A stretch of DNA of 64,000 bases from NCBI GenBank assembly GCA_934636465.1, contig CAKUAR010000008.1, positions 1 to 64,000 of the forward strand, read 5' to 3'. How positions within the stretch are numbered: position 1 is the first letter of the stretch; every line of letters begins with the position of its first letter. Shown piece by piece: positions 9,505 through 21,018 of this stretch. Under the pieces are notes generated by a model. The model made no database searches. It worked only from the letters and a program-made list of their open reading frames with translations, and had not been told where the DNA came from. Made by a program: the position numbers and the translations under genes. The stretch is from an uncultured Muribaculaceae bacterium (GTDB taxonomy: Bacteria > Bacteroidota > Bacteroidia > Bacteroidales > Muribaculaceae).

Positions 9505-9687
9505 TTATTCAACGTCCGTAACTTCTACAAGATGACGAACAACTTTTACCATACCTAAAATTTCGGGAGTTGCCTCTTTCACAACTTCGCGATTCAATTT
9601 CTTCAATCCCAGTGCGTCCAGGGTCTTTCTCTGGTGAGCCGGACGGTTAATGCGGCTCACTACTTGCTTAATTTTAATCTTTGCCAT
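9505..9687 (-). CDS. rpmD: 50S ribosomal protein L30
   Basis: A 60-residue L30 with the single ferredoxin-like L30 domain: KIKQVVSRINRP, then LDALGLKKLNR. Short bacterial form. It lies 17 bases after rpsE and 14 before rplO. Confidence 0.97.
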   Translation of the reverse strand: MAKIKIKQVVSRINRPAHQRKTLDALGLKKLNREVVKEATPEILGMVKVVRHLVEVTDVE

Positions 9688-9704
9688 TTCTTACAATAGA
9701 TTTT

Positions 9705-10223
9705 TTAACCGTTAAACACTGTTTCAAGATTCACATTGCGATACTTCGCGATAGTTTGCGGACTGCGAAGCTCCTCAAGTGCCTGGAATGTAGCCTTAAC
9801 AAGGTTGTGTGGGTTTGACGAGCCTTTCGACTTGCAAATCACGTCGGTGATACCAACACTCTCAAGCACGGCACGCATAGCACCTCCGGCCTTCACACCC
9901 GTACCAGGAGTGGCAGGCTTCATGATGATGCGCGAACCGCCAAACTTGGCAGTCTGCTCGTGAGGAATAGTGCCCTTGAAAACCGGCACCTTGATAAGAT
10001 TCTTCTTGGCAACCTCAACTCCCTTGGCAATTGCGGTGGTAACCTCGTTGGCCTTGCCCAGACCATAACCGATGATACCGTTTCCGTCGCCAACAACTAC
10101 TATTGCAGCGAAAGTGAATGTGCGGCCTCCCTTTGTAACCTTAGTCGTACGGTTGATGGCCACAAGACGGTCAGTCAATTCTATATCGCTGGTTGATTTA
10201 ACTCTATTAATTTTCTTTACCAT
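9705..10223 (-). CDS. rpsE: 30S ribosomal protein S5
   Basis: A 172-residue S5 that helps decoding accuracy at the mRNA entry side. The N-terminal double-stranded RNA-binding fold includes [18 protein letters not shown] near 32-49, and the C-terminal domain has [12 protein letters not shown]. No extension or truncation. Confidence 0.98.
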   Translation of the reverse strand: MVKKINRVKSTSDIELTDRLVAINRTTKVTKGGRTFTFAAIVVVGDGNGIIGYGLGKANEVTTAIAKGVEVAKKNLIKVPVFKGTIPHEQTAKFGGSRIIMKPATPGTGVKAGGAMRAVLESVGITDVICKSKGSSNPHNLVKATFQALEELRSPQTIAKYRNVNLETVFNG

Positions 10224-10231
10224 GATCTTGA

Positions 10232-10573
10232 TTATAATTTAAGTCCGCCTTTACGTGCACCGTCGGCCAGAGATTTCACACGACCGTGATACAGGAAACC
10301 GTTACGGTCAAATACCACTGTATTAATGCCAGCCTCAAGAGCTTTCTTGGCAACTGCCTCGCCCACCTTGGCGGCAATCTCAGTCTTAGTTCCTTCTGTG
10401 ATGCCCTTCGACGAAGCCGAAACAAGCGTGTTTCCAGCCACATCGTCAATCACCTGAGCATAAATCTGCTTGTTGCTGCGGAACACACACAGACGGGGAC
10501 GCTCGGCAGTTCCCTTATAGATACCACGGAAACGTGCCTTGATCTTATTTCTTCTTGCTGTCTTTGATATCAT
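10232..10573 (-). CDS. rplR: 50S ribosomal protein L18
   Basis: A 113-residue 5S rRNA-binding protein. Motifs are [16 protein letters not shown] near 26-41, and [13 protein letters not shown] with [10 protein letters not shown] at the C-terminus. Together with L5 it forms the 5S RNP of the central protuberance. Confidence 0.98.
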   Translation of the reverse strand: MISKTARRNKIKARFRGIYKGTAERPRLCVFRSNKQIYAQVIDDVAGNTLVSASSKGITEGTKTEIAAKVGEAVAKKALEAGINTVVFDRNGFLYHGRVKSLADGARKGGLKL

Positions 10574-10587
10574 AACTATCTATTTAA

Positions 10588-11142
10588 TTATTTGGCTGCT
10601 GCCGTTTTACCTGACTTGCGACGAATAATCTCGCCAACAAACTTAACACCCTTGCCCTTGTATGGTTCAGGCTTGCGGAACGAACGAATCTTAGCGCAAA
10701 TCTGACCAAGCAACTGCTTGTCACACGATGTCAAAGTGATCAGAGGGTTCTTGTTACGCTCTGAAACAGCGTTAACAGCTACCTCCTCTGGCAACTTCAT
10801 GTAGATTGCGTGAGAATAACCCAAAGCCAGCTCAAGCACCTGGCCCTTGCTGGTGGCACGATAACCCACACCCACAATCTCAAGCTGTTTTGTGAAACCT
10901 GTGCTCACACCCACAACCATGTTGTGAATCAAAGCTCGGTAAAGTCCGTGTTGGGCACGAGTGTTGCGCTCATCGTTCGGACGAATCACCTTCAGCTCAT
11001 TATCGGCAATCTCAACCGTCAGCTCAGGGTTGATTTTCTGAGAAAGTTCACCCTTAGGACCCTTGACGGTCACTACATTGTTCTCAACCTTTACTGTCAC
11101 GCCTTGAGGTAACTCAATTGGCAAATTTCCTATTCTTGACAT
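10588..11142 (-). CDS. rplF: 50S ribosomal protein L6
   Basis: A 184-residue L6 with two tandem repeats of the L6 fold, near the factor-binding site. It starts SRIGNLPIELPQGV and has the C-terminal signature PEPYKGKGVKF at about 158-168. The length is normal for the family. Confidence 0.98.
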   Translation of the reverse strand: MSRIGNLPIELPQGVTVKVENNVVTVKGPKGELSQKINPELTVEIADNELKVIRPNDERNTRAQHGLYRALIHNMVVGVSTGFTKQLEIVGVGYRATSKGQVLELALGYSHAIYMKLPEEVAVNAVSERNKNPLITLTSCDKQLLGQICAKIRSFRKPEPYKGKGVKFVGEIIRRKSGKTAAAK

Positions 11143-11162
11143 ATCTTCTTACCTCCTTATCA

Positions 11163-11564
11163 TTAATAAACGTAACACAAAACTTCACCGCCAATCTTTT
11201 GGGCCTTAGCCTCCTTATTGGTCATAACACCCTTTGAAGTTGACAAAATTGCGATACCCAGGCCATTCAACACGCGTGGCATGTTCTTGTAGCCAGTGTA
11301 CTGACGCAAACCTGGACGCGACACGCGAGTCAGGCACTTGATGGCGTTCACCTTGTCAACACTGTCATACTTGAGCGCAATCTTGATTGTGCCCACTGGG
11401 CTATCCTCGCTCTCCACAAACTTGTAGTTAAGGATATAACCCTGGTTAAAAAGGATTTTGGTGATTTCCTTTTTCAACTTCGAAGAAGGGATTTCAACAA
11501 CACGATGCTGTGCGTTGATCGCATTCCTCAGTCTCGTTAAATAATCTGCTATTGGATCAGTCAT
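11163..11564 (-). CDS. rpsH: 30S ribosomal protein S8
   Basis: A 133-residue primary 16S-binding protein. It begins TDPIADYLTRLRNA and ends with GGEVLCYVY; the STSKGVMTNKEA motif near 108-119 is diagnostic. In E. coli S8 represses the spc operon; no such site was identified here. Confidence 0.98.
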   Translation of the reverse strand: MTDPIADYLTRLRNAINAQHRVVEIPSSKLKKEITKILFNQGYILNYKFVESEDSPVGTIKIALKYDSVDKVNAIKCLTRVSRPGLRQYTGYKNMPRVLNGLGIAILSTSKGVMTNKEAKAQKIGGEVLCYVY

Positions 11565-11649
11565 TTTTTAATTTGTTAAATTGATTCGGAACTTAATCCG
11601 AACAATATTTAATAAAATCTGTATTTTTTTCTTGAAATGTAGCCTTGTG

Positions 11650-11919
11650 TTACCAGCTTGCTTTCTTAACTCCAGGAATCAAACCCGAAGAAGCCATCTC
11701 GCGGAAATCAATACGCGAAATGCCAAACTGACGCATGTAGCCCTTTGGACGTCCCGACATTTTGCAGCGGTTGTGCAGACGCACTGGCGATGCATTGCGA
11801 GGAATGGCCTGCAGACCCTCATAGTCGCCGGCCTTCTTCAGGGCAGCGCGCTTGGCGGCATACTTGGCCACAAGTTTCAGACGCTTAACCTCACGGGCTT
11901 TCATTGATTCTTTTGCCAT
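11650..11919 (-). CDS. rpsN: 30S ribosomal protein S14, zinc-free long form
   Basis: An 89-residue S14 of the long type. The C-terminal RNA-binding half contains [23 protein letters not shown]; the CxxC pairs of the short zinc form are missing, with only one Cys. It is needed for 30S head assembly. There is an 85-base gap to rpsH, larger than most here. Confidence 0.97.
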   Translation of the reverse strand: MAKESMKAREVKRLKLVAKYAAKRAALKKAGDYEGLQAIPRNASPVRLHNRCKMSGRPKGYMRQFGISRIDFREMASSGLIPGVKKASW

Positions 11920-11954
11920 AATCTATAATCTGTTTTTTTAAGATTCTAATAAAC

Positions 11955-12494
11955 TTATTTCTTGAAAGGCAAACCAAATTCCTTCAACAAGGCGTAACCT
12001 TCCTCGTCAGTCTGGGCAGTAGTCACGAAAGTGATGTTCATACCGCTGATTCTCGGAACAGTGTCGATGTTGATTTCAGGGAAAATAATCTGCTCGGTGA
12101 TACCGCAAGTGTAGTTGCCACGGCCATCAAGCTTGCCCTCAATACCCTTGAAGTCGCGGATACGAGGCAAAGCGATGCGAATGAATCTCTCCAAGAACTC
12201 ATACATGCGGTCACGGCGCAATGTAACGCGGGCGCCGATAGGCATCTTCTTACGAACCTTGAAGTTTGCGATATCTTTCTTCGAAACAGTCACCACAGCC
12301 TTCTGGCCAGTGATAGTTGTCAGCTCCGACACGGCAGTCTCGATGATTTTCTTGTCCTCAGTTGCCTTTCCAAGTCCTTCATTAAGAACAATCTTGGTCA
12401 GACGCGGAATCTGCATCGAAGAACTGTAGTTGAACTGCTTCATCAAAGCTGGAGCAATCTGCTCGTCATACTTTTTCTTAAGGGTTGTACTCAT
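11955..12494 (-). CDS. rplE: 50S ribosomal protein L5
   Basis: A 179-residue L5 that binds 5S rRNA and contacts P-site tRNA. Motifs are [14 protein letters not shown] near 29-42, [16 protein letters not shown] at about 85-100 and [21 protein letters not shown] near the end. Its start overlaps the rplX stop by one base, which suggests coupled translation. Confidence 0.98.
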   Translation of the reverse strand: MSTTLKKKYDEQIAPALMKQFNYSSSMQIPRLTKIVLNEGLGKATEDKKIIETAVSELTTITGQKAVVTVSKKDIANFKVRKKMPIGARVTLRRDRMYEFLERFIRIALPRIRDFKGIEGKLDGRGNYTCGITEQIIFPEINIDTVPRISGMNITFVTTAQTDEEGYALLKEFGLPFKK

Positions 12495-12823
12495 TATTTA
12501 ATCTCCTCTCCTGATTTTTTTGAATAACGAACTTTCTTACCCTCCTCATTCACGCGGATACCGATGCGGGTTGGCTTGGCAGTCTTGCCGCTCTTAGGGT
12601 CAACCAAGTTCAAGTTTGACAAATTTATCGGGGCCTCTATCTTGATAATGCCACCTTGCGGATTCTTGGCATTGGGCTTGGTGCTCTTCGACACCATGTT
12701 GATACCTTCCACAATGGCGCGGTTCTTCTGAGCGTCAACACTCAGCACACGACCGGTCTTACCCTTGTCGTCACCTGCCAAAACAAAAACTGTATCGCCT
12801 TTTTTGATATGTAACTTAGCCAT
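12494..12823 (-). CDS. rplX: 50S ribosomal protein L24
   Basis: A 109-residue assembly-initiator protein with a KOW motif ([20 protein letters not shown]) at about 8-27. Standard length. It follows rplN by 24 bases and overlaps rplE by one base. Confidence 0.97.
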   Translation of the reverse strand: MAKLHIKKGDTVFVLAGDDKGKTGRVLSVDAQKNRAIVEGINMVSKSTKPNAKNPQGGIIKIEAPINLSNLNLVDPKSGKTAKPTRIGIRVNEEGKKVRYSKKSGEEIK

Positions 12824-12847
12824 TACTTATTTCTAATTTTTATAAAA

Positions 12848-13213
12848 TTAAAGAACTTCAGGGGCAAGTGAAACAATCTTCATGTTTGTAGCACGCAACT
12901 CACGCGCAACAGGACCGAAGATACGCGTTCCACGCAATTCGCCCGCGTTAGTCAACAACACACATGCGTTGTCGTCGAAACGGATATAAGAACCGTCGGC
13001 ACGGCGGATTTCCTTCTTAGTCCTAACAACAACTGCACGCGACACTGTGCCCTTCTTCACATCTGACGATGGAATGGCACTCTTAACCGTAACCACAATC
13101 TGGTCACCCACCGAAGCATATCTGCGGCCTGTGCCACCCAATACATGGATACACAGCACCTCGCGGGCGCCACTGTTGTCGGCAACTGTTAATCTGCTTT
13201 CTGTCTGTATCAT
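12848..13213 (-). CDS. rplN: 50S ribosomal protein L14
   Basis: A 121-residue L14 at the subunit interface (bridge B8). It starts [19 protein letters not shown] and carries [13 protein letters not shown] near 94-106. Length is normal. Confidence 0.98.
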   Translation of the reverse strand: MIQTESRLTVADNSGAREVLCIHVLGGTGRRYASVGDQIVVTVKSAIPSSDVKKGTVSRAVVVRTKKEIRRADGSYIRFDDNACVLLTNAGELRGTRIFGPVARELRATNMKIVSLAPEVL

Positions 13214-13223
13214 CTCTTCTAAA

Positions 13224-13481
13224 TTACTTCGCTTTTTCGATTATTTCCACTAATCTCCATCTCTTAGTCTTGCTCAACGGACGGGTTTCCATCAAGCGAA
13301 CGGTGTCGCCAACGCCACACTCGTTCTTCTCATCGTGAGCATAGAACTTCTTTGTCTTATTGACAAACTTGCCATAAATGGGGTGCTTCTCTTTCCATTT
13401 CACTGCAACAGTAATGGTCTTGTCACCCTTGTTGCTTACCACAACCCCAACTCTCTCTTTTCTTAAGTTTCTTTCTTCCAT
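13224..13481 (-). CDS. rpsQ: 30S ribosomal protein S17
   Basis: An 85-residue OB-fold protein binding 16S RNA early in assembly. It has [19 protein letters not shown] near the start and the [12 protein letters not shown] signature near 67-78. It sits between rpmC and rplN in the usual order. Confidence 0.97.
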   Translation of the reverse strand: MEERNLRKERVGVVVSNKGDKTITVAVKWKEKHPIYGKFVNKTKKFYAHDEKNECGVGDTVRLMETRPLSKTKRWRLVEIIEKAK

Positions 13482-13493
13482 TTTAGCTTGGGA

Positions 13494-13691
13494 TTATTTG
13501 ATGTTTAACTCTCTCGCACGAATCTCAGTCTTCATACGTGCAATGTTCTTCCTGTCTGCAGTTATCTTAGCAGGATTGTCAAGAGGACTGATTGAGTGTT
13601 GAATTTTTTCCTGAACGTACTCCTTCTCGGCTGCTGCAAGGCGGTCTTGAAGCTCCTTGTCGCTCAAGTCCTTGAAATTTTCCTTTTTCAT
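13494..13691 (-). CDS. rpmC: 50S ribosomal protein L29
   Basis: A 65-residue two-helix protein near the polypeptide exit, where signal recognition particle and trigger factor dock. The IARMKTEIRARE segment is typical. It follows rplP by 15 bases. Confidence 0.96.
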   Translation of the reverse strand: MKKENFKDLSDKELQDRLAAAEKEYVQEKIQHSISPLDNPAKITADRKNIARMKTEIRARELNIK

Positions 13692-13706
13692 GTTCTCCTT
13701 TGTTTA

Positions 13707-14141
13707 TTACACGTTTTGAGTTGGGTCATAATCTCTGCGAATCACAAACTTTGTGCGAACCGGCAACTTCTGGGCTGCAAGACGCAAAGCTTCCTTTGCA
13801 ATCTCAAGGCTCACGCCGTCCACCTCAATGATGATTCTTCCTGGGTGCACTGGAGCCACATAACCGGCCACGTCACCTTTTCCCTTACCCATACGCACAT
13901 CGGCAGGTTTGCGGGTGAATGGCTTGCCAGGGAATACGCGCATCCAGATGTTTCCTTCACGCTGCATATAGCGGGTCACTGCCACACGGGCAGCCTCAAG
14001 CTGCTGAGCTGTGATCCACTTTGGCTCAAGGGTCTTGATGCCAAATGATCCGAACGACAGCTGGTTGCCACGCTTCGAATATTTACGTGGATGACCGTCG
14101 GCAGGTCTTCTCCATTTTAATCTTCTTGGTTGTTGTAACAT
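13707..14141 (-). CDS. rplP: 50S ribosomal protein L16
   Basis: A 144-residue L16, needed for A-site tRNA accommodation. The basic N-terminus reads [16 protein letters not shown], and [20 protein letters not shown] lies near 50-69. Length is normal for the family. It follows rpsC by 18 bases. Confidence 0.97.
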   Translation of the reverse strand: MLQQPRRLKWRRPADGHPRKYSKRGNQLSFGSFGIKTLEPKWITAQQLEAARVAVTRYMQREGNIWMRVFPGKPFTRKPADVRMGKGKGDVAGYVAPVHPGRIIIEVDGVSLEIAKEALRLAAQKLPVRTKFVIRRDYDPTQNV

Positions 14142-14159
14142 TTTCTAATCCTCAATTTT

Positions 14160-14885
14160 TTAACGATTGTTCTTCTTGTTTCTGAAACCGCCACGGCGCG
14201 AACCATTGCCGCCACCACGGCGCTCATTGTTGTTGGTGAAGTTAGGAGCCAAGTCCTTCTTGCCATACACCTCGCCACGGCATATCCAAACCTTGACACC
14301 GATGAGACCAACCTTTGTCAAGGCTGGAACCAAAGCGTAGTCAATGTCGGCACGCAGTGTGTGAAGTGGTGTGCGGCCTTCCTTGAACATCTCCGAACGA
14401 GCCATTTCAGCGCCGTTCAAACGACCGTTCACCTGAACCTTGATACCCTCGGCGCCCAGACGCATTGTCGAAGCAACGGCCATCTTCACGGCACGACGGT
14501 AAGCAACCTTGCCCTCAATCTGGCGAGCAATGTTGTGAGCAACAATCTCTGCGTCCAGTTCTGGGCGCTTCACCTCGTAGATGTTGATTTGAACATCTTT
14601 GTCGGTGATTTTCTTCAACTCTTCCTTCAGCTTGTCCACGTCCTGACCGCCTTTGCCGATGATGATACCCGGACGGCTGGTGCAGATTGTGATAGTAACG
14701 AGCTTCAGAGTTCTCTCGATAACAATGCGAGATACGCTTGCATTAGCCAGACGCACACTCAAATACTTGCGGATTTTGCTGTCCTCAAGTAAAGTATCAC
14801 CGTAATTGCGGCCTCCATACCAGTTGGAATCCCAACCACGAATGACACCTAAACGATTGCTTATTGGATTTACTTTCTGTCCCAT
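14160..14885 (-). CDS. rpsC: 30S ribosomal protein S3
   Basis: A 241-residue S3 at the mRNA entry channel. The type-II KH domain has GIIIGKGG near 66-73. The C-terminal tail is rich in Arg, Asn and Gly. I set the start at 14885 ([11 protein letters not shown], the universal S3 start), 4 bases after the rplV stop; an upstream in-frame codon at 14921 would overlap rplV and add 12 non-conserved residues. Confidence 0.97.
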   Translation of the reverse strand: MGQKVNPISNRLGVIRGWDSNWYGGRNYGDTLLEDSKIRKYLSVRLANASVSRIVIERTLKLVTITICTSRPGIIIGKGGQDVDKLKEELKKITDKDVQINIYEVKRPELDAEIVAHNIARQIEGKVAYRRAVKMAVASTMRLGAEGIKVQVNGRLNGAEMARSEMFKEGRTPLHTLRADIDYALVPALTKVGLIGVKVWICRGEVYGKKDLAPNFTNNNERRGGGNGSRRGGFRNKKNNR

Positions 14886-14889
14886 AATA

Positions 14890-15306
14890 TTATGCGTCTT
14901 TTTTATCTTGTTTGTTATCAAATGTATCTACGAACAATGTAACATGGTTCGAACGTTTGCGGATTCTATATCCGCGGCCCTGAGGCGCTGGACGCAGACG
15001 CTTAAGCATCGGAGCACAATCCACGAAGATTGTCTTGATGTACAACTCACCGCTCTCAGCCTTCTTGCCATTCTTCTGTTCCCAGTTCGAGATGGCCGAC
15101 TTCAAGAGCTTCTCTACATCTGCAGCAGCTTGCTTATTTGAGAAATGGAGAAGACCCAGTGCCTTGAAAACCTCTACGCCGCGTACCATATCAGCCACCA
15201 GACGCATCTTGCGTGGTGAACTTGGCACATTCTTCAGCTTTGCGAAGCTCTGGTCAGCACGTGCTTCCTTATTCAATTTGGCTGATTCTCTTTTTCTTTT
15301 ACCCAT
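14890..15306 (-). CDS. rplV: 50S ribosomal protein L22
   Basis: A 138-residue L22 lining the exit tunnel. The conserved N-terminal half contains [14 protein letters not shown] near 30-43, and the tunnel-reaching loop ends in [14 protein letters not shown] before the C-terminus. Standard location between rpsS and rpsC. Confidence 0.97.
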   Translation of the reverse strand: MGKRKRESAKLNKEARADQSFAKLKNVPSSPRKMRLVADMVRGVEVFKALGLLHFSNKQAAADVEKLLKSAISNWEQKNGKKAESGELYIKTIFVDCAPMLKRLRPAPQGRGYRIRKRSNHVTLFVDTFDNKQDKKDA

Positions 15307-15354
15307 TGTATTTAATTCTTTTTTTTGTCAACAATTATTTCCCGGGCCCTGTTA

Positions 15355-15624
15355 TTACTTTTTGTTGTTGCCGCTGTGACCACGGAACGTACGTGTCGGA
15401 GCAAACTCGCCCAACTTGTGACCTACCATGTTCTCAGTAACATACACGGGAATGAATTTGTTACCATTGTGCACTGCGAAAGTGTGACCCACGAAATCTG
15501 GCGAAATCATCGATGCGCGAGACCACGTCTTTATCACCGACTTCTTTCCGCTTTCATTCATAGCGTCAACCTTCTTCTCAAGTTTCACACTGATATAAGG
15601 GCCTTTTTTTAATGAACGACTCAT
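15355..15624 (-). CDS. rpsS: 30S ribosomal protein S19
   Basis: An 89-residue S19 in the 30S head. It begins [10 protein letters not shown] and has [22 protein letters not shown] and [16 protein letters not shown], the family signature. Full length. Confidence 0.98.
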   Translation of the reverse strand: MSRSLKKGPYISVKLEKKVDAMNESGKKSVIKTWSRASMISPDFVGHTFAVHNGNKFIPVYVTENMVGHKLGEFAPTRTFRGHSGNNKK

Positions 15625-15642
15625 AGTTTAACTTTTATCAAA

Positions 15643-16467
15643 TTACTTCTTCCTTCTTTCAATAATGTACTTCGAAGACAACTTCTTCGGTGCACGTGTC
15701 TTCAAGCCCTTAGCATAGAGACCTGTGCGTGAACGTGGGTGACCTCCTGACTGGCGGCCTTCACCACCACCCATTGGGTGATCCACTGGGTTCATAACCA
15801 CACCACGGTTGTGTGGGCGACGACCCAACCAGCGTGAACGGCCGGCTTTACCCGACTGCTCCAGAGCGTGGTCAGAGTTGCCTACAACTCCCACGGTTGC
15901 CTTGCATGCTGCAAGCACCTTTCTTGTCTCTCCTGAAGGTAATTTGATGATCGCATAGTCACCTTCGCGCGATGTCAATTGCGCAAATACGCCTGCACTA
16001 CGAGCCATCGATGCGCCCTGGCCCGGACGCAACTCAATGTTGTGAATTAATGTACCAATAGGTATGTTCTTCAGTGGAAGCGCGTTTCCCACTTCGGGGG
16101 CCACGTTCTCACCGCTTACCACAGTCGCACCCACTTCAAGTCCGTTAGGAGCGATGATGTAAGCTTTAGCACCATCTACGTAGTAAAGCAATGCAATGCG
16201 AGCCGAACGGTTTGGATCGTATTCAATCGACTTTACGCGAGCTGGCACACCGTCTTTGTTTCTCTTGAAGTCTATCAAACGCAATTTGCGCTTGTGGCCA
16301 CCGCCAAGATAACGCATTGTGCGATGTCCTTCATTGTTGCGACCGCCGCTAACGCGCTTTCCGACAACGAGAGATTTTTCTGGTGTACGAGCAGTGATAT
16401 TATCAAATACACCAATAACCTTGTGTCTTTGCCCCGGTGTTGTGGGCTTAAATTTTCTTACTGCCAT
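15643..16467 (-). CDS. rplB: 50S ribosomal protein L2
   Basis: A 274-residue L2, essential for subunit joining and the peptidyl-transferase environment. Motifs are RRYLGGG-type and [13 protein letters not shown] near 59-71, [11 protein letters not shown] near 148-158, and the active-region [13 protein letters not shown] near 225-237. Length is standard. Confidence 0.98.
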   Translation of the reverse strand: MAVRKFKPTTPGQRHKVIGVFDNITARTPEKSLVVGKRVSGGRNNEGHRTMRYLGGGHKRKLRLIDFKRNKDGVPARVKSIEYDPNRSARIALLYYVDGAKAYIIAPNGLEVGATVVSGENVAPEVGNALPLKNIPIGTLIHNIELRPGQGASMARSAGVFAQLTSREGDYAIIKLPSGETRKVLAACKATVGVVGNSDHALEQSGKAGRSRWLGRRPHNRGVVMNPVDHPMGGGEGRQSGGHPRSRTGLYAKGLKTRAPKKLSSKYIIERRKK

Positions 16468-16475
16468 TTCTTTTA

Positions 16476-16763
16476 TTAAATATTACTGTAGAAATCTATA
16501 GTTTGACCTTCGGCTATCGTCACAACGGCTTTCTTGAAAGCTGCTGTCTTGCCGCGCTGCAAACCGCGCTTTGTGTAACGCTGCTTGCGCTTGCCGTCAT
16601 AATTCATAGTGTTTACCGCAACCACCTTCACATCATAGAACTTCTCGATGAAGTCCTTGATTTGATATTTGTTTGCATCGGGAGACACCTTGAATGTGAA
16701 ACGATTGGTCTTCTCACTGATGTGATTGGCTTTCTCAGTTACAACTGGAATAATCTGTAGCAT
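16476..16763 (-). CDS. rplW: 50S ribosomal protein L23
   Basis: A 95-residue L23 at the tunnel exit, the docking site of trigger factor and SRP. The core [21 protein letters not shown] is near 23-43. The order rplD, rplW, rplB is standard. Confidence 0.97.
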   Translation of the reverse strand: MLQIIPVVTEKANHISEKTNRFTFKVSPDANKYQIKDFIEKFYDVKVVAVNTMNYDGKRKQRYTKRGLQRGKTAAFKKAVVTIAEGQTIDFYSNI

Positions 16764-16779
16764 TTTCTCGACCTCCTGA

Positions 16780-17403
16780 TTATAATTGGTTTAATGCGGC
16801 AACACTGCCTTCTGTTATTACTAATGTGGCATTGTCAAGCACTCTGTAAGTGTTAAGCTCTGTAGAAGTGAATACCTTCACGTTCTTCAAGTTGCGGGCC
16901 GACAGGAACACGTTCTCGTTCTTCTCGTTGAGCACGAGTGTGATTTTCTTGTCTGCAACCTTCAAGCCTTCTGTCAATGCAACAAACGCCTTAGTCTTAG
17001 GTGCCTCGAAGTTGAAATCCTCAACAACCACAATCTGGTTGTTCTGAGCCTTGTATGACAGCGCTGTGCGGCGTGCCAAGGCTTTCACCTTCTTGTTCAA
17101 CTTGAAACCGTAGTCTCTTGGCTTAGGACCAAACACACGGCCTCCGCCCACCATCACCGGAGAGTTGATGTCACCATGACGGGCACCACCTCCACCTTTC
17201 TGACGGCCAAGCTTGCGGGTTGAACCTGAAATCTCACTTCTTTCCTTTGATTTGCTCGTACCTTGACGCTGATTGGCAAGATACTGCTTAACATCGAGAT
17301 ACACAACATGCTCGTTGAGCTCCGACAGTCCAAAAACGCCGTCGTTCAACGTCACCTTCTTCCCGGTGTCTTCTCCTTTTATGTTATATACTGCGAGTTC
17401 CAT
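16780..17403 (-). CDS. rplD: 50S ribosomal protein L4
   Basis: A 207-residue L4 whose internal loop lines the exit tunnel. The [23 protein letters not shown] loop region is near 67-89. In E. coli L4 represses the S10 operon. Its start overlaps the rplC stop by one base, which suggests coupling. Confidence 0.97.
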   Translation of the reverse strand: MELAVYNIKGEDTGKKVTLNDGVFGLSELNEHVVYLDVKQYLANQRQGTSKSKERSEISGSTRKLGRQKGGGGARHGDINSPVMVGGGRVFGPKPRDYGFKLNKKVKALARRTALSYKAQNNQIVVVEDFNFEAPKTKAFVALTEGLKVADKKITLVLNEKNENVFLSARNLKNVKVFTSTELNTYRVLDNATLVITEGSVAALNQL

Positions 17404-18020
17404 TATTTTAGAATTGATACGATTGAACCTTTACAGCCTGGCACTGAACCCTTCACGATAAGCAAATTGTTCTCAGGCAATATTTTAATAATCTGCAAGT
17501 TTTGAACAGTCACGCGCTCGTTGCCCATTTGGCCTGCCATGCGCATACCCTTGAACACTTTGGCTGGGTAAGAACATGCACCGATTGAACCTGGAGCACG
17601 ATAACGGTCGTCCTGACCGTGGGTTGCTTGTCCAACTCCGCCGAATCCGTGGCGCTTCACAACACCTTGGAATCCTTTACCTTTCGACGTGCCCACAACA
17701 TCTACAAACGACTCGTTGTTGAACAGTTCCACTGTCAGCATGTCGCCGGCTTTGTGCTCACCGTCAAAATTTTTGAACTCGGCCAAGTATCTTTGTGGCT
17801 TTACTCCAGCCTTCTTGAAGTGACCACCCTCTGCCTTGGTCGTGTGCTTGTCTTTCTTCTCCACGAATCCAAGTTGCAAAGCCTCATAGCCATCTTTTTC
17901 AAGAGTCTTCACCTGAGTAACTACACAAGGACCTACTTCGATAACAGTGCACGGCACGTTTTTGCCGTCGGCACTGAAAACGGATGTCATTCCGATTTTC
18001 TTTCCTAATAATCCTGGCAT
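17403..18020 (-). CDS. rplC: 50S ribosomal protein L3
   Basis: A 205-residue L3 with the extension that reaches the peptidyl-transferase centre. The motif [20 protein letters not shown] near 125-144 contains the conserved glutamine that is methylated in E. coli. A 54-base gap separates it from rpsJ. Confidence 0.98.
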   Translation of the reverse strand: MPGLLGKKIGMTSVFSADGKNVPCTVIEVGPCVVTQVKTLEKDGYEALQLGFVEKKDKHTTKAEGGHFKKAGVKPQRYLAEFKNFDGEHKAGDMLTVELFNNESFVDVVGTSKGKGFQGVVKRHGFGGVGQATHGQDDRYRAPGSIGACSYPAKVFKGMRMAGQMGNERVTVQNLQIIKILPENNLLIVKGSVPGCKGSIVSILK

Positions 18021-18074
18021 TTCTCTAATTTTAAATACTTAATTACTTTAATTTAATTGGTTCTCTCTCGCTTA

Positions 18075-18380
18075 CTATACCTTGATTTCAACCTCAACGC
18101 CGCTTGGCAACTCAAGTTTCATCAAAGCGTCAACCGTCTTAGCCGTAGAGCTGTAGATGTCAATCAAGCGCTTGAATGACGACAGTTGGAACTGCTCACG
18201 CGATTTCTTGTTGACAAATGTCGAACGGTTCACTGTGAAGATGCGTTTGTGTGTTGGCAATGGAATTGGACCATTCACAACAGCGCCAGTCGACTTCACT
18301 GTCTTCACAATCTTCTCGGCTGATTTGTCAACCAGATTGTGATCGTAAGACTTCAATTTGATTCTAATTTTTTGGCTCAT
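18075..18380 (-). CDS. rpsJ: 30S ribosomal protein S10
   Basis: A 101-residue S10, also the NusE transcription antitermination factor that pairs with NusB. It starts [17 protein letters not shown] and has the [17 protein letters not shown] loop near 37-53. It follows fusA by 16 bases, joining the str and S10 clusters. Confidence 0.98.
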   Translation of the reverse strand: MSQKIRIKLKSYDHNLVDKSAEKIVKTVKSTGAVVNGPIPLPTHKRIFTVNRSTFVNKKSREQFQLSSFKRLIDIYSSTAKTVDALMKLELPSGVEVEIKV

Positions 18381-18396
18381 ATTTCTAATAAATATA

Positions 18397-20520
18397 TTAT
18401 TTCAATAAATCAACACGGCCTTTGCATTCTGTAAGTACCTTCTCTGCAATCGACTTGCCTACCTCTGCATAGTGAGAGAACGACATTGTTGAAGTGGCGC
18501 GACCCGAAGTGATAGTACGCAGTGCTGTCACATAACCAAACATCTCGGCAAGCGGCGCAGTGGCCTTCACGATGCGGGCACCGCTGCGGCTTGTCTCCAT
18601 GCCGAGCACTTGGCCACGGCGCTTGTTCAAGTCGCTTATCACATCACCCATGCTCTCCTCTGGAGTCACAACTTCCACCTTCATGATTGGCTCCAAAAGC
18701 ACTGGCTTAGCCTGAGCGCAAGCCTTCTTGAATGCCTGTTGAGCACAAATTTCAAATGAAACTTGGTCAGAGTCCACTGGGTGGAACGAACCGTCGATTA
18801 CGGTCACCTTGAGTTGCTCCACAGGATAGCCTGCAAGCACACCGGTCTTCATAGCCTCAGTGAAACCCTTTTGGATTGCTGGCATGAATTCCTTAGGAAT
18901 GTCACCGCCCTTCACTTCGTCCACGAATTGCAGACCGCCTTCAAAGCCTTCGTCCACTGGCTCCACGCGGCAGATGATGTCGGCGAACTTACCGCGACCA
19001 CCAGTCTGCTTCTTGAACACCTCGCGCAGCTCAACTGGCTTGGTGATTGCTTCCTTATATGTAACTTGCGGACGACCTTGGTTACACTCAACCTTGAATT
19101 CGCGTTTCAGACGGTCGATGATAATGTCGAGGTGAAGCTCACCCATACCGCGAATGATTGTTTGACCGGTCTCTTCGTTAGTCTCCACTTGGAATGTTGG
19201 GTCTTCCTCAGCAAGTTTCTGCAAACCTGTGTCAAGTTTCTCCAGGTCTTTCTGAGTCTTAGGCTCAACAGCCACACCCAGCACTGGGTCTGGGAAGTCC
19301 ATAGCCTCCAGAACGATTGGCTTTTCCTCGTCGCACAAAGTGTCACCAGTGCGCACATCTTTGAAGCCCACGCCTGCACCGATGTCACCGCAGCCGATGC
19401 ACTCCATCGGGTTCTGCTTGTTAGAGAACATTTGGAACAAGCGAGACACACGCTCTTTCTTGCCAGAGCGAGCGTTGAACACATAAGTTCCGGCATCAAG
19501 TTTGCCTGAGTAAACGCGGAAGAACACCAGACGGCCCACATATGGGTCAGTGGCAATCTTGAACACCAATGCGCAGAGTGGCTCCTCAAACAATGGTTTG
19601 CGCACTACCTTCACGTCTGAGTCTTTGTAGTCGCGACCCACAACCTCTGGAGTGTCCTCAGGGCTTGGCAAGAATGCACACACGCTGTCGAGCAGTGGCT
19701 GAATACCTTTATTCTTGAATGAGCTACCGCAAATCATTGGCACTGCCTCGTTCTTCAGTGTGGCAGCACGCAAAGCGCGGATAATCTCGTCTTCTGTGAT
19801 AGTCTCTGGGTCGTCAAAATACTTAGCCATCAGGTCGTCGTCAAACTCAACCACCGACTCAAGCATCTTGTCACGATATTTGCGGGCTTCCTCAAGCATG
19901 TTGTCCGGAATTTCGTCCACCTCATACTCGGCACCCATAGTCTCGTCGTGCCAGTAGATAGCCTTCATGCGGATAAGGTCAACCACGCCCTTGAATGTCT
20001 CCTCAGCACCGATTGGCAACTGAATGGGCACAGGGTTGGCACCGAGCATGTCGTGAAGCTGACGCACCACCTCCAGGAAGTTGGCTCCCGAACGGTCCAT
20101 CTTGTTCACGTATGCAATGCGAGGCACGTTATATTTGTCTGACTGACGCCACACGGTTTCCGACTGAGGCTCCACACCGTCCACTGCGCTGAATGTTGCC
20201 ACAGCGCCATCGAGCACGCGGAGCGAACGCTCCACCTCCACTGTGAAGTCAACGTGTCCTGGGGTGTCAATAAGATTGAACTTATATTTGTGGTCTTTCC
20301 ACGGCCAGTAGCAAGTGGTAGCAGCCGAAGTGATAGTGATACCGCGCTCTTGCTCTTGAACCATCCAGTCCATTGTAGCAGCTCCGTCGTGCACCTCGCC
20401 AATCTTGTGAGTCAAGCCCGTGTAGAACAGGATACGCTCAGAAGTTGTCGTTTTGCCGGCGTCAATGTGCGCGATAATACCAATGTTACGCGTATATTTC
20501 AGTTGTTCGTCTTGTGTCAT
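18397..20520 (-). CDS. fusA: Elongation factor G
   Basis: A 707-residue GTPase that drives ribosomal translocation. G-motifs are AHIDAGKTT near 17-25, DTPGHVD near 86-92 and NKMD near 140-143. Domains II-V follow, with the domain IV tip region ending in the [11 protein letters not shown] segment. The length is that of canonical EF-G. It sits directly after rpsG. Bacteroides carry additional EF-G paralogues, but the position in the str cluster marks this as the main copy. Confidence 0.97.
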   Translation of the reverse strand: MTQDEQLKYTRNIGIIAHIDAGKTTTSERILFYTGLTHKIGEVHDGAATMDWMVQEQERGITITSAATTCYWPWKDHKYKFNLIDTPGHVDFTVEVERSLRVLDGAVATFSAVDGVEPQSETVWRQSDKYNVPRIAYVNKMDRSGANFLEVVRQLHDMLGANPVPIQLPIGAEETFKGVVDLIRMKAIYWHDETMGAEYEVDEIPDNMLEEARKYRDKMLESVVEFDDDLMAKYFDDPETITEDEIIRALRAATLKNEAVPMICGSSFKNKGIQPLLDSVCAFLPSPEDTPEVVGRDYKDSDVKVVRKPLFEEPLCALVFKIATDPYVGRLVFFRVYSGKLDAGTYVFNARSGKKERVSRLFQMFSNKQNPMECIGCGDIGAGVGFKDVRTGDTLCDEEKPIVLEAMDFPDPVLGVAVEPKTQKDLEKLDTGLQKLAEEDPTFQVETNEETGQTIIRGMGELHLDIIIDRLKREFKVECNQGRPQVTYKEAITKPVELREVFKKQTGGRGKFADIICRVEPVDEGFEGGLQFVDEVKGGDIPKEFMPAIQKGFTEAMKTGVLAGYPVEQLKVTVIDGSFHPVDSDQVSFEICAQQAFKKACAQAKPVLLEPIMKVEVVTPEESMGDVISDLNKRRGQVLGMETSRSGARIVKATAPLAEMFGYVTALRTITSGRATSTMSFSHYAEVGKSIAEKVLTECKGRVDLLK

Positions 20521-20541
20521 TTTCTATTCCCTCTTTCTTGA

Positions 20542-21018
20542 TTAAAATCTGAAGTGTGCAAATGCGCGGTTAGCCTCAGCCATACGGTGCATTTCTTCCA
20601 TACGCTTGAATGCGCCGCCTTGTTGGTTATAGGCGTCCATGATTTCAGCAGCAAGTTTTTCTGCCATGGTCTTGCCGCCACGCTTACGTGCAAAGTTGAT
20701 TAAGTTTTTCATCGATATAGACTCCTTGCGGTCAGGTCTGATTTCCGTTGGCACTTGGAATGTTGCACCACCCACACGGCGCGACTTAACCTCCACTTGA
20801 GGTGTCACGTTCTCCAGAGCGTTCTTCCAGATTTCAAGAGGCGTCTTCTCTTCTTTCGACATTTTGCCGCCCACAATCTCAAGAGCGGTGTAGAAGATCT
20901 TGTACGAGGTATTCTTCTTGCCATCGTACATCAGGTGATTCACGAATTTAGAAACTCTAACATCACCGAATTTTGGATCTGGTAAAATGATCCTCTTTTT
21001 TGGCTTAGCCTTTCTCAT
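20542..21018 (-). CDS. rpsG: 30S ribosomal protein S7
   Basis: A 158-residue S7 that nucleates the 30S head and touches E-site mRNA. It starts [18 protein letters not shown] and ends with NRAFAHFRF. Motif [20 protein letters not shown] lies near 62-81. In E. coli S7 represses the str operon through the rpsL-rpsG spacer; here that spacer is 170 bases long. Confidence 0.98.
   Translation of the reverse strand: MRKAKPKKRIILPDPKFGDVRVSKFVNHLMYDGKKNTSYKIFYTALEIVGGKMSKEEKTPLEIWKNALENVTPQVEVKSRRVGGATFQVPTEIRPDRKESISMKNLINFARKRGGKTMAEKLAAEIMDAYNQQGGAFKRMEEMHRMAEANRAFAHFRF

Noticed and set aside
14886..14921. Longer S3 start at 14921
   Set aside because: It would overlap rplV and add residues absent from S3 proteins; MGQKVNP at 14885 is the universal start.
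18763..19509. 248-residue open frame antisense to fusA
   Set aside because: Shadow of EF-G; Leu/His-rich composition typical of antisense frames.
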